Positions 1-5,545 of a stretch of DNA of 10,280 nt are shown piece after piece. Where the stretch lies: NCBI GenBank assembly GCA_001564205.1, contig LKMY01000043.1, positions 1 to 10,280 on the forward strand. Reading direction: 5' to 3'. This DNA comes from Nanohaloarchaea archaeon PL-Br10_U2g5. GTDB lineage: Archaea > Halobacteriota > Halobacteria > Halobacteriales > Haloferacaceae. Within the stretch, counting starts at the first letter, position 1; each line of letters begins with the position of its first letter. The notes beneath the pieces were generated by a model. The model was given only the letters and a program-made list of their open reading frames with translations. It made no database searches and was not told the DNA's origin. A program made the position numbers and the translations under genes.

Positions 1-205
1 CGTCGAAGCCGCCGTACGCCTCCGGGACCGTCAGTCCGGTCAGGCCGAGCTCGGCGAGTCCGTCCCAGACGGCCTCGGGGAAGGTCTCGGTCTCGTCCGC
101 CTCGCCGGCTCCGGGCCGGACCTCCTCGACCGCAAACTCCCGGACAAGCTCCCGGATCGCCTCCTGTTCGTCGGTGAGCGATGAGCCGACGCGTGCGCCA
201 GTCAT
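1..205 (-). CDS. Acyl-CoA dehydrogenase, N-terminal fragment (cut by window edge)
   Basis: This is the first 68 codons of a gene that continues beyond the left edge. The translation begins MTGARVGSSLTDEQEAIREL and runs through VRPGAGEADE to LTVPEAYGGFD. That is the usual start of the acyl-CoA dehydrogenase family: the all-helical N-terminal domain with a 'LTDEQ..IR..VR.F..EEV.P' helix and the 'LG..GL.VPE.YGG' turn. Family members are FAD flavoenzymes that oxidise acyl-CoA thioesters at the alpha-beta bond in fatty-acid or branched-chain amino-acid breakdown, passing electrons to ETF. The substrate cannot be read from this part, and the catalytic base and FAD-binding regions lie outside the window. 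The ATG at 203-205 is preferred because a T-rich TATA-like box (228-236) lies about 27 bases upstream. Confidence 0.85.
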   Translation of the reverse strand, partial: MTGARVGSSLTDEQEAIRELVREFAVEEVRPGAGEADETETFPEAVWDGLAELGLTGLTVPEAYGGFD

Positions 206-227
206 ACATCCTGGTTCGATCTCACAC

Positions 228-236
228 GGAAAAAGG
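228..236 (-). promoter_or_regulatory. TATA-like box for the acyl-CoA dehydrogenase gene
   Basis: On the minus strand this reads cctttttcc, centred about 27 bases before the ATG at 205, the spacing expected for a leaderless archaeal transcript. The same T run lies about 60 bases past the stop of the AIR synthase-like gene, so it could also act as a U-rich terminator for that gene. Confidence 0.4.
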
Positions 237-292
237 TGAGCGATCGGGGTGGGTCCGGGCAGTGAGCGCGGCAGTCAGCTCGTCTGCCCGTC

Positions 293-1312
293 TCACACCC
301 AGAGCGGATACAGCTCGTCGCGCGGCGCTTCGGTGATTTGGTCGCCGTCGAGGAGGACGGTTCCTGGTTCGGGCTCGTCGCTGTCGCTTGCAGCGTCAGT
401 ACCGTCACCACGTCCGCCCGCTCGCACCTCCCCGATGACGGCGCCGTCGATATCGGCTGTATCGAGCGCGGCGAGCGCCTCGACGACGCGCTCCGGCGGG
501 ACCGCCGCCAGCAACGCGCCAGAGCCGAACGTCGCCAGCGGGTCGACGCCGAGCGCGTCACAACAGGCTACCGTTTCGGGTCGAACCGGGACGCGGTCGC
601 GCTCGACCGCTAGCACCGTCTCGCTCGCGCTCGCGGTCTCGACGAGCGCCGTCAGCAGGCCGCCCTCGGTCGGATCGTGGAGCGCGGTCGCGGTGTCACG
701 AATCGCTGCTCCGTCGGGAACGACGCTCACGTCGTCGAGGAACCCGGCCGCAGCATCGAGCGTTGCGGCCGAGACGCCCGCATCCGAACACGCCTCCCGG
801 AAGTCGGTCGCGAGGATCGCCGTCGCCTCGATGGCCGCGCCTTTCGTCAACAGGAGACGGTCGCCCGGTTCGGCTCCGCCGCTCGACACGAAGCGGTCCG
901 TGGTCCCGAGCGCGGTCATCGAGCAGAGGGGCCGCCCCAGCGACGGCAACACCTCCGTGTGGCCACCGACAATCGCCACGCCGAGGTCGCGGGCGGTCTC
1001 GTCGACCTGTGTCGTGACGGTCCGCCGCCGGGTCGAGTCATCGTCGGGTAAAAAGAGCGTATGCGTGAGCCATCGGGGGTCCGCACCGCTCGCCGCCACG
1101 TCGTTGCAGGCGACGTGGACCGCGAGCTCGCCGACCGCGTCGGCGGCCAGCGACAGCGGATCCGCGGCGACGACGAGCGTCGAGTCCGCTCCGTCGAGAT
1201 CGATCGCGGCGGCGTCCTCGCCGTACGCCGCTCCCACCGCAACGGCCGGGTCGTCCGCGCCGGTCGCCGCAAGCACTTCAGCGAGCGCCTCGGGGCCGAG
1301 CTTTCCGGTCAT
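293..1312 (-). CDS. AIR synthase superfamily protein (HypE/PurM-like), exact role unknown
   Basis: A 339-residue protein of the PurM/ThiL/SelD/HypE superfamily of ATP-binding enzymes. Visible motifs: a glycine/acid stretch 'YGEDAAAID' (30-38), the metal/ATP-site 'ACNDVAASGADP' (68-79), 'VVGGHTEV' (about 114-121), a 'LLLTKGAAIEATAIL' segment (153-167) and 'LHDPTEGGL' (211-219). The last two are most like HypE. True HypE ends in a conserved cysteine that accepts the carbamoyl group for NiFe hydrogenase. This protein ends DELYPLWV with no such cysteine, and no hydrogenase genes are nearby, so it should not be called HypE or PurM. An acidic Gly/Asp/Ser/Glu-rich insert lies around residues 302-322. 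The start at 1312 is chosen because its ATG overlaps the upstream TGA (ATGA at 1309-1312), suggesting translational coupling with the AlaX gene. A second in-frame ATG five codons upstream (1327) is possible. Confidence 0.85.
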   Translation of the reverse strand: MTGKLGPEALAEVLAATGADDPAVAVGAAYGEDAAAIDLDGADSTLVVAADPLSLAADAVGELAVHVACNDVAASGADPRWLTHTLFLPDDDSTRRRTVTTQVDETARDLGVAIVGGHTEVLPSLGRPLCSMTALGTTDRFVSSGGAEPGDRLLLTKGAAIEATAILATDFREACSDAGVSAATLDAAAGFLDDVSVVPDGAAIRDTATALHDPTEGGLLTALVETASASETVLAVERDRVPVRPETVACCDALGVDPLATFGSGALLAAVPPERVVEALAALDTADIDGAVIGEVRAGGRGDGTDAASDSDEPEPGTVLLDGDQITEAPRDELYPLWV

Positions 1313-2589
1313 CGGTCGCGGAGCCACGAGACGACCGCGTCCGGGTCCGCGTCGAGTCCGCCCCCCTGTGCGAACGTCGGGCCCCCGCCGCCGCCACCGC
1401 CGAATTTGTCTGTGACCGCGGCGACGACGTCGCCGGCGTCGGGTGTGCCGGCGGAGCCGTCACCCGCGGAGCGGTCGTCGACGGCAACGACGAGGAACGG
1501 CGCCCCGCCGGCTCCAACCGCCGCGATCGCGTCCGGCGCGCCTCCCGTATCGTCGCCGAGCACGGACTCCGCCGGCTCCCGAAGCGCGTTCGGGTCCGTC
1601 TCGTCGACCGCACCGATCGCCCACGTCGCGCCGTCGACCTCGGTCGTCGGGAGCTCGCGGAGTCGTGCTCCGAGCAGCTCCGATCGGACAGTTCGCAGTT
1701 CACCTTCGAGCCGGTCGGCCTTCTCCTGGAGCCGATCGATCTCGTCGGGAAGCTCACCGATACGAGTGTCGAGGCTCGTCGCCGCTTCCAACGCCGCGGC
1801 GTGGACCGCTGCGTTGTGGTCGATCGCGGTCGGGCCGACCGCGAACTCGACGCGAGTCACACCCTCGCCGGGATTCGACCGATCGAGTACCGAGATCGGC
1901 CCGATTTCGGCGGTGTTGCGAACGTGGGTACCGCCGCAGGCGGCGACGTCCCACGGCTCCGCGTCGAGCTGGTCCGCGCGGTCGGCCGCCCCACCTCTGC
2001 CGACCGTAACGACGCGAACGGCCTGGCTTCCGCTCATGGCACCCTCCTCCGTCTTCGTGTTGAACGCGATCCCATCGAGCGCGCGCGCTTCGTTCTCAGG
2101 GAGCCGCTCCCACGACACCGACAGCGAGTCCCAGACGGTCCGGTTGGCGAGTCGTTCAAGTTCGACGAGGTCGCCGTCGTCTAACGGCTCTGCAGTCGTC
2201 AGGTCGACGCGCACTTTCTCCGGCGAGATGTCGAATCCGGCGTAGCCGAGATCCGTACAGATCCGGCGCGCAGCGCCGTAGAGGACGTGTGAGGCAGTGT
2301 GTGCCCGGGCGCAGTACGTCCGGAACGCGTCGTCGACGATCGCCGAGACGGTCGCGCCGACGGTGATCGAGTCGCCGGGATCCTCGCCGAGAACGTGAAC
2401 CACTCGGCCGTCGCGTTCGAGCACCCCGTCGACGAGGATTCCGGCGAGAGTCCCTCGGTCGGCCGGCTGTCCGCCCGACTCCGCGTAAAAGAACGTCTCG
2501 TCGAGGACGACTTCGCGTCCGTCGACGCGATCGACCGTCGCCTCAAACTCTCGAACCTCGGGCTCAGCCGGCGCGTGTGAAGCGCTCAT
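1309..2589 (-). CDS. alaX: Stand-alone alanyl-tRNA editing protein, AlaX long form with C-terminal DHHA1 domain
   Basis: A 426-residue protein resembling the editing and C-terminal parts of alanyl-tRNA synthetase without the aminoacylation domain. Known AlaX proteins hydrolyse mischarged Ser- or Gly-tRNA(Ala) in trans. Visible: the barrel motif 'FFYAESGGQPADRG' (33-46), then the two halves of the editing zinc site, HTASH (His97, His101) and CGGTH (Cys218, His222). A probable coiled coil follows at about 280-320. Near the C-terminus is a DHHA1/C-Ala glycine-rich motif, seven glycines then PTFAQGGG. All metal ligands are present, so the site should be active. An upstream in-frame ATG at 2658 would add 23 residues encoded by the promoter. 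The ATG at 2589 is preferred because a good TATA box lies 27 bases before it. The stop overlaps the start of the downstream HypE-like gene. Confidence 0.92.
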   Translation of the reverse strand: MSASHAPAEPEVREFEATVDRVDGREVVLDETFFYAESGGQPADRGTLAGILVDGVLERDGRVVHVLGEDPGDSITVGATVSAIVDDAFRTYCARAHTASHVLYGAARRICTDLGYAGFDISPEKVRVDLTTAEPLDDGDLVELERLANRTVWDSLSVSWERLPENEARALDGIAFNTKTEEGAMSGSQAVRVVTVGRGGAADRADQLDAEPWDVAACGGTHVRNTAEIGPISVLDRSNPGEGVTRVEFAVGPTAIDHNAAVHAAALEAATSLDTRIGELPDEIDRLQEKADRLEGELRTVRSELLGARLRELPTTEVDGATWAIGAVDETDPNALREPAESVLGDDTGGAPDAIAAVGAGGAPFLVVAVDDRSAGDGSAGTPDAGDVVAAVTDKFGGGGGGGPTFAQGGGLDADPDAVVSWLRDR

Positions 2590-2611
2590 GGAACGTTCGT
2601 GATCGCGGACG

Positions 2612-2619
2612 GATAAATA
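2612..2619 (-). promoter_or_regulatory. TATA box of the AlaX / AIR synthase-like operon
   Basis: The minus strand reads tatttatc, centred about 27 bases upstream of the ATG at 2589. It fits a leaderless transcript, argues against the longer start at 2658, and is probably shared by both overlapping genes. Confidence 0.6.
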
Positions 2620-2654
2620 GGTGATCGACGCAGCGTGGTCGGTCCGCCGGCGGC

Positions 2655-2855
2655 TCACTCTTCGAGTTCGAACGCGACCTCGACCTCGGCCTGGTACTCT
2701 CGCTCCGGCGCGTTCTTTATTTCGACACCGAACTCCTCCACCTCCGCCCAGTACACGTTTTCGAGGGTACTCTCGGCGCGGTCGATCGCGTCGTCCGCGG
2801 CGGCGTCGAAGCTCTCCTCGCTCGTCCCGATCAGTGTGACCTTTTTGAACACCAT
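2655..2855 (-). CDS. Dodecin (small dodecameric flavin-binding protein)
   Basis: A 66-residue protein beginning [19 protein letters not shown], closely like the archaeal dodecin described from Halobacterium. Dodecins form hollow 12-subunit shells that store or quench flavins (riboflavin, FMN, lumichrome) in the cytoplasm. The known flavin-contacting residues are in place: Trp36, which sandwiches the isoalloxazine ring, and Gln55, which hydrogen-bonds it, together with Glu45. The length is normal for the family and the sequence is highly acidic apart from the KK near the start. It is followed 65 bases later by the AlaX gene on the same strand, but each has its own TATA box, so joint transcription is not implied. 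Confidence in the family is very high. Confidence 0.96.
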   Translation of the reverse strand: MVFKKVTLIGTSEESFDAAADDAIDRAESTLENVYWAEVEEFGVEIKNAPEREYQAEVEVAFELEE

Positions 2856-2882
2856 GTCACGTGCGAGTTAGACACACAGCAT

Positions 2883-2890
2883 CTTAAAAG
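2883..2890 (-). promoter_or_regulatory. TATA box of the dodecin gene
   Basis: The minus strand reads cttttaag, centred about 31 bases upstream of the dodecin ATG (2855). This predicts a very short 5' leader of about six bases. Confidence 0.55.
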
Positions 2891-2933
2891 GGTCCGGTAA
2901 ACGGGGTCAACCGGCGTCGGACCAACGCCGCGG

Positions 2934-3272
2934 TCAGGGGCTCCCCGGCGCGCCTTCCATCACCGCGAAATCCTTGCCGTCGGCCTCGATACCGATCACC
3001 GCCCAATCATAGGGGGGTTTCTGCGAGATGAGGCTGTCTCGTAGATCGCCCGCTCGCTCGCGCCACGTAACGAAACAGCGGAGCCGAGGGGTGTCGCCGC
3101 CGTCGGCGAGATACGGCTCAATATCATCGGTTTCCAAACACAACACGGTCACGAGCACGCGCCGCCATTTGCGTTCTGCGACAAACTCGCGTCCGCCTTC
3201 GGAGACGGTGTATCCGAGCTCACGAAAGACGTCTCTGGCCTCCGTCGTTGGTGGGATGCTCGCAGTGGCCAT
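2934..3272 (-). CDS. Conserved haloarchaeal protein of unknown function (resembles DUF7116 family)
   Basis: A 112-residue acidic protein with no signal peptide or membrane segment. From memory it resembles a small haloarchaea-restricted family (DUF7116). The visible pattern is an N-terminal helix with 'ARDVFRELGYTVSEGG', a core 'FVAERKWRRVLVTV', then 'LRCFVTWRE', an acidic stretch and a final strand 'YDWAVIGIEADGKDFAVM'. The alternating beta strands and one helix suggest a small alpha/beta fold. There are no catalytic motifs I can name; two cysteines (in LCLET and LRCFV) do not form a zinc motif. It sits between the dodecin and zinc-ribbon genes on the same strand, separated by 78 and 104 bases, with its own TATA-like box, so neighbours give little functional hint. 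The family assignment is recollection, not a search result. Confidence 0.8.
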   Translation of the reverse strand: MATASIPPTTEARDVFRELGYTVSEGGREFVAERKWRRVLVTVLCLETDDIEPYLADGGDTPRLRCFVTWRERAGDLRDSLISQKPPYDWAVIGIEADGKDFAVMEGAPGSP

Positions 3273-3298
3273 CTACCGCAAGATTGGTCGTCTTCCTT

Positions 3299-3305
3299 GT
3301 TAAAC
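3299..3305 (-). promoter_or_regulatory. TATA-like box of the DUF7116-like gene
   Basis: The minus strand reads gtttaac, centred about 30 bases upstream of the ATG at 3272, implying a leader of only a few bases. Confidence 0.5.
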
Positions 3306-3312
3306 CTTCTCA

Positions 3313-3345
3313 CGGATCTCACGACTTGTGATTTCGGTCGATCCG
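3313..3345. repeat. Nested inverted repeat between two minus-strand genes
   Basis: Outer arms cggatc (3313-3318) and gatccg (3340-3345) enclose an inner pair tcac (3319-3322) / gtga (3328-3331). The transcript could fold into a bulged hairpin. It lies downstream of the zinc-ribbon gene's stop (3377) and just upstream of the promoter of the next gene, so it could be a processing or termination structure or an operator. Function is not shown. Confidence 0.35.
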
Positions 3346-3376
3346 CACCGTCTCCCCGGGCGGTATCGCTCGCCGA

Positions 3377-3622
3377 TCACTCGTGGGCCGCGTCCCACTC
3401 GTCCGGTTTTCGGAGGTTTCCACAGGCCGTACACTGGATCCGACCCATCGTATCTATCGCGGTGTCGAACGAGTCACAGCTGCCACAGCGGAATCCCCAC
3501 CGGTCTGTCCCGTCAGCGTCAGTGAACACGGCATAAAACGGCCCATCCGCACCTCGCTCTATCTGTGTCCGGTCGGTGTACACCCGCTCGCCGTCGGTCG
3601 TCGTCGACGCCTCAAGAGTCAT
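3377..3622 (-). CDS. Small zinc-ribbon protein of unknown function (resembles DUF5816 family)
   Basis: An 81-residue protein with two CxxC knuckles, Cys46-Gly-Ser-Cys49 and Cys64-Thr-Ala-Cys67, making a classic zinc ribbon. The C-terminus ends in the family-like tail 'RKPDEWDAAHE', and the middle holds 'GPFYAVFTDADG' and 'RWGFRCGSC'. From memory this matches a small haloarchaeal family (DUF5816). A longer reading frame starting at 3697 exists, but its first 25 residues cross the promoter. The ATG at 3622 has a TATA-like box 28 bases upstream and gives the usual family length. It lies directly downstream of tbp on the same strand, 93 bases away. Zinc ribbons are common in transcription and RNA-handling factors, so a nucleic-acid role is possible but unproven. 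Confidence 0.83.
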   Translation of the reverse strand: MTLEASTTTDGERVYTDRTQIERGADGPFYAVFTDADGTDRWGFRCGSCDSFDTAIDTMGRIQCTACGNLRKPDEWDAAHE

Positions 3623-3646
3623 ACGCCTCCGTATCGGCCGTACCGT

Positions 3647-3653
3647 CTTAAAC
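3647..3653 (-). promoter_or_regulatory. TATA-like box of the zinc-ribbon gene
   Basis: The minus strand reads gtttaag, centred 28 bases upstream of the ATG at 3622. It is nearly the same as the boxes of the neighbouring minus-strand genes and supports the shorter start. Confidence 0.55.
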
Positions 3654-3715
3654 AGGACGCCGAGAGAGCAGTATCGCGACGACAACACGGTCGGCACAGA
3701 GCCGATCGGTCCCGG

Positions 3716-4273
3716 TCAGTCCAGCAGTCCCAGCCCGTTCAGCTCCTCGACGATCACGTCGACGGCGGCCGCCGCGTCGTCAGGAGTCTTCCCACCGGTG
3801 ATGACGAGCTTACCGCTGCCGAACAGCAGCGCCACCACGTCGGGTTCGTCGAGCCGGTAGACCAGCCCCGGAAACTGCTCCGGCTCGTACTCGATGTGTT
3901 CCAGACCGAGTCCGATGGCGATCGCGTTGAGATTGAGGCTTTCGCCGAGGTCGGCCGCAGTGACAATGTTCTGGACGGTGATCTCCGGGTCGTCGATCGG
4001 GATCTGGAGCGCCCGGAGTTCGTCGAACACGATCGCGAGGCTCTCGTGGACGGCGTCGACCGAGTTGGCCCCGGTACAGACAATCTTCCCGGACCGGAAT
4101 ATCAGTGCGGCCGATTTCGGATCGGTCGTGCGGTAGACGAGCCCGGGGAACTGCTCGGGGTCGTAGTCGGCACCTTCGAGGTCCATCGCGACGCTCTGGA
4201 GGTCGAGCTCCTGTCCGATCCCCGTGGACGCGACGACGTTCTCTATCGTGATCGTCTCCTTCGGATCCGCCAT
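3716..4273 (-). CDS. tbp: TATA-box-binding protein (TBP), basal transcription factor
   Basis: A 185-residue archaeal TBP, which binds the TATA element and, with TFB, recruits RNA polymerase. It is built from two similar halves of about 88 residues (about 8-93 and 98-183), forming the saddle. Both halves carry the same 'PEQFPGLVYR' block (39-48 and 131-140), followed by 'ALIFRSGKIVCTG' and 'ALLFGSGKLVITG', the strand that contacts DNA and carries the conserved G-K. The 'IENVVAST' and 'VQNIVTAA' strands that open each half are present. Length and motifs are complete. Haloarchaea usually encode several TBPs; which paralogue this is cannot be decided here. It diverges from the tRNA methyltransferase gene across 87 bases, with a TATA-like box about 32 bases upstream of its ATG. 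Confidence 0.97.
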   Translation of the reverse strand: MADPKETITIENVVASTGIGQELDLQSVAMDLEGADYDPEQFPGLVYRTTDPKSAALIFRSGKIVCTGANSVDAVHESLAIVFDELRALQIPIDDPEITVQNIVTAADLGESLNLNAIAIGLGLEHIEYEPEQFPGLVYRLDEPDVVALLFGSGKLVITGGKTPDDAAAAVDVIVEELNGLGLLD

Positions 4274-4300
4274 CAGTAGCTATGTGGTCGCTTGAAGCAC

Positions 4301-4309
4301 GTAAAAAGG
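4301..4309 (-). promoter_or_regulatory. TATA-like box of tbp
   Basis: The minus strand reads cctttttac, centred about 32 bases before the tbp ATG (4273), giving a predicted leader of about six bases. It lies inside the 87-base region shared with the divergent methyltransferase gene. Confidence 0.5.
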
Positions 4310-4360
4310 TGGTTGGTCGGAACCGCTATCCTCTTGCGCCCGGCCGCCCGAATCCGTGGC

Positions 4361-5401
4361 GTGTACTGGCTCGAACTCGCAGGCGAGGAAGACGCCTTTG
4401 CCGCTACCGAGGCGTCGACGGCGGCAACCGGGGTGGAACTCCTCTCACCCGGCGTCGCGAGAGCCGGCAGCATCGGTCCCGACGGGTCGTCGATCGCCCG
4501 ACTCGCGTACACCCGTGCTGCCCACAAAGCGGTCGCGCGGACCGACGCGGATCTCCCCAGCGCAACCGCTGCCCTCGACGCGGCCGCCATCTCTCGATCG
4601 GGCAGCGTCGCGGTTCGGGCCCGCAACGTCCGGAATACGACGGCCGTCTCGACGACCGAGGCCGAGCGTGAACTCGGTGGCGTCCTCGTCGACCGCGGAT
4701 TCGACGTCGATCTCGACGATCCCGATCACGTCCTCCGTGTGCTGTTTTCCGCCGGCGAACGCGTCGATCACGATGCGGTCGCCGGCGCCGACGGCGCCGA
4801 CGCCTCGGTCTGTGTGCTCGGCTGGGTCGCGGCCGAGGCCGCCCGCGACTTCGCGCCGAAGCCGACCGATCGACCGTTCTTCCAGCCCGGGAGCATGGCG
4901 CCGGCAGACGCCCGCGCGTACGTCAATCTCTCGGGCGCAGCGCCCGGACGAACCCTGTTCGACCCCATGTGTGGAACCGGCGGACTCCCGTTGGAAGCCG
5001 GACTCGTCGGCGCCGACGCGCTCGCGTGCGACGCGCAGCGAAAAATGGTTCGCGGGACCCGAGAGAACCTCCGCGAGTACGTGGGTGACGCCTCCGACGG
5101 GCCGAGTTGGCACGTCGCCCGCGGCGACGCGACGGACCTCCCGCTCCGTGACGACGCGGTCGACGCCGTCGCGTTCGACGCACCGTACGGTCGGCAGTCG
5201 AAAATCGCTCGCCACGAGCTTGCGGACCTCGTCTCGGGCGCGCTCGCAGAGGCGGCTCGAGTCGCGCCGCGTGCGGTGCTGGTCGCGGACCGGGACTGGC
5301 GCGGGGAGGCGCGCGCGGCCGGCTGGGCAGTTGATGCCGCCTTCGAGCGTCGGGTCCACCGCTCGCTCACCCGGCACGTGCTCGTGCTCGACCGGCGTTG
5401 A
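4361..5401 (+). CDS. tRNA (guanine-10-N2)-dimethyltransferase (Trm-G10 / Trm11 type)
   Basis: A 346-residue SAM-dependent methyltransferase of the archaeal Trm-G10 type, which converts G10 of tRNA to N2-methyl- and N2,N2-dimethylguanosine. The N-terminal half is a ferredoxin-like/THUMP tRNA-binding region (start YWLELAGEEDAF; THUMP-like segment 'ELGGVLVDRGFDVDLDDPDHVLRV' split at about 104-127). The C-terminal Rossmann domain has SAM motif I 'DPMCGTGG' (201-208), an acidic 'ACDAQRKMV' after the second strand, and catalytic motif IV DAPYG (273-277) in place of the common DPPYG. The GTG at 4361 is chosen because the protein then starts (M)YWLEL like relatives. The ATG at 4292 would add 23 residues overlapping the tbp promoter. 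No strong TATA box is seen at the right distance (tatcctc at 4327-4333 is weak). Confidence 0.9.
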   Translation: MYWLELAGEEDAFAATEASTAATGVELLSPGVARAGSIGPDGSSIARLAYTRAAHKAVARTDADLPSATAALDAAAISRSGSVAVRARNVRNTTAVSTTEAERELGGVLVDRGFDVDLDDPDHVLRVLFSAGERVDHDAVAGADGADASVCVLGWVAAEAARDFAPKPTDRPFFQPGSMAPADARAYVNLSGAAPGRTLFDPMCGTGGLPLEAGLVGADALACDAQRKMVRGTRENLREYVGDASDGPSWHVARGDATDLPLRDDAVDAVAFDAPYGRQSKIARHELADLVSGALAEAARVAPRAVLVADRDWRGEARAAGWAVDAAFERRVHRSLTRHVLVLDRR

Positions 5402-5514
5402 GACGGCGGATCGCAGCGCCACTGACCGAAATGAGAGTGGACGCTCGCCTGCCGAAATTCCAGGTGATAGCACCGAGTTCGACAAGTTTCAGTTTCACCG
5501 TCCCCGCGGGCAAC

Positions 5515-5521
5515 GATTAAG
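5515..5521 (+). promoter_or_regulatory. TATA-like box of the orc/cdc6 gene
   Basis: The sequence gattaag is centred 28 bases before the ATG at 5546, fitting a leaderless transcript. The 144-base gap that holds it also contains a tandem hexamer agtttc-agtttc (5485-5496) followed by a C run, but no clear origin-recognition box. Confidence 0.45.
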
Positions 5522-5545
5522 TGGACAGCCTGTCGTGGTGTTCAC

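Noticed and set aside
293..1312. Naming the AIR synthase superfamily gene as purM, hypE, selD or thiL
   Set aside because: Motifs are closest to HypE but the essential C-terminal cysteine is missing; the family is clear, the function is not.
1381..1404. Repetitive C/G-rich tract as a possible simple repeat
   Set aside because: It encodes the seven-glycine DHHA1 motif of AlaX, which is also glycine-rich in alanyl-tRNA synthetases.
249..1415. Long plus-strand open frame opposite the HypE-like and AlaX genes (388 codons)
   Set aside because: Its translation is Ser/Ala/Pro/Arg-rich with no domain, and it mirrors the real genes on the other strand; such frames are common in high-GC DNA.
1061..2245. 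Plus-strand open frame of 394 codons opposite AlaX
   Set aside because: Low-complexity Ser/Pro/Arg translation; AlaX on the minus strand has complete motifs.
3851..4168. Two similar 40-base segments (3851-3892 and 4131-4168) as DNA repeats
   Set aside because: They encode the duplicated PEQFPGLVYR blocks of TBP, an ancient internal duplication of the protein.
3383..4279. Plus-strand open frame of 298 codons opposite tbp
   Set aside because: Antisense to an unmistakable TBP; composition is Arg/Asp/Val-rich without motifs.
4445..5485. Minus-strand open frame of 346 codons opposite the tRNA methyltransferase
   Set aside because: No recognisable domain; the plus-strand gene has clear SAM and catalytic motifs. 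It is an antisense shadow.
5402..5545. Calling a replication origin upstream of the orc/cdc6 gene
   Set aside because: No convincing pair of origin-recognition boxes or AT-rich unwinding element; kept only as a low-level finding.
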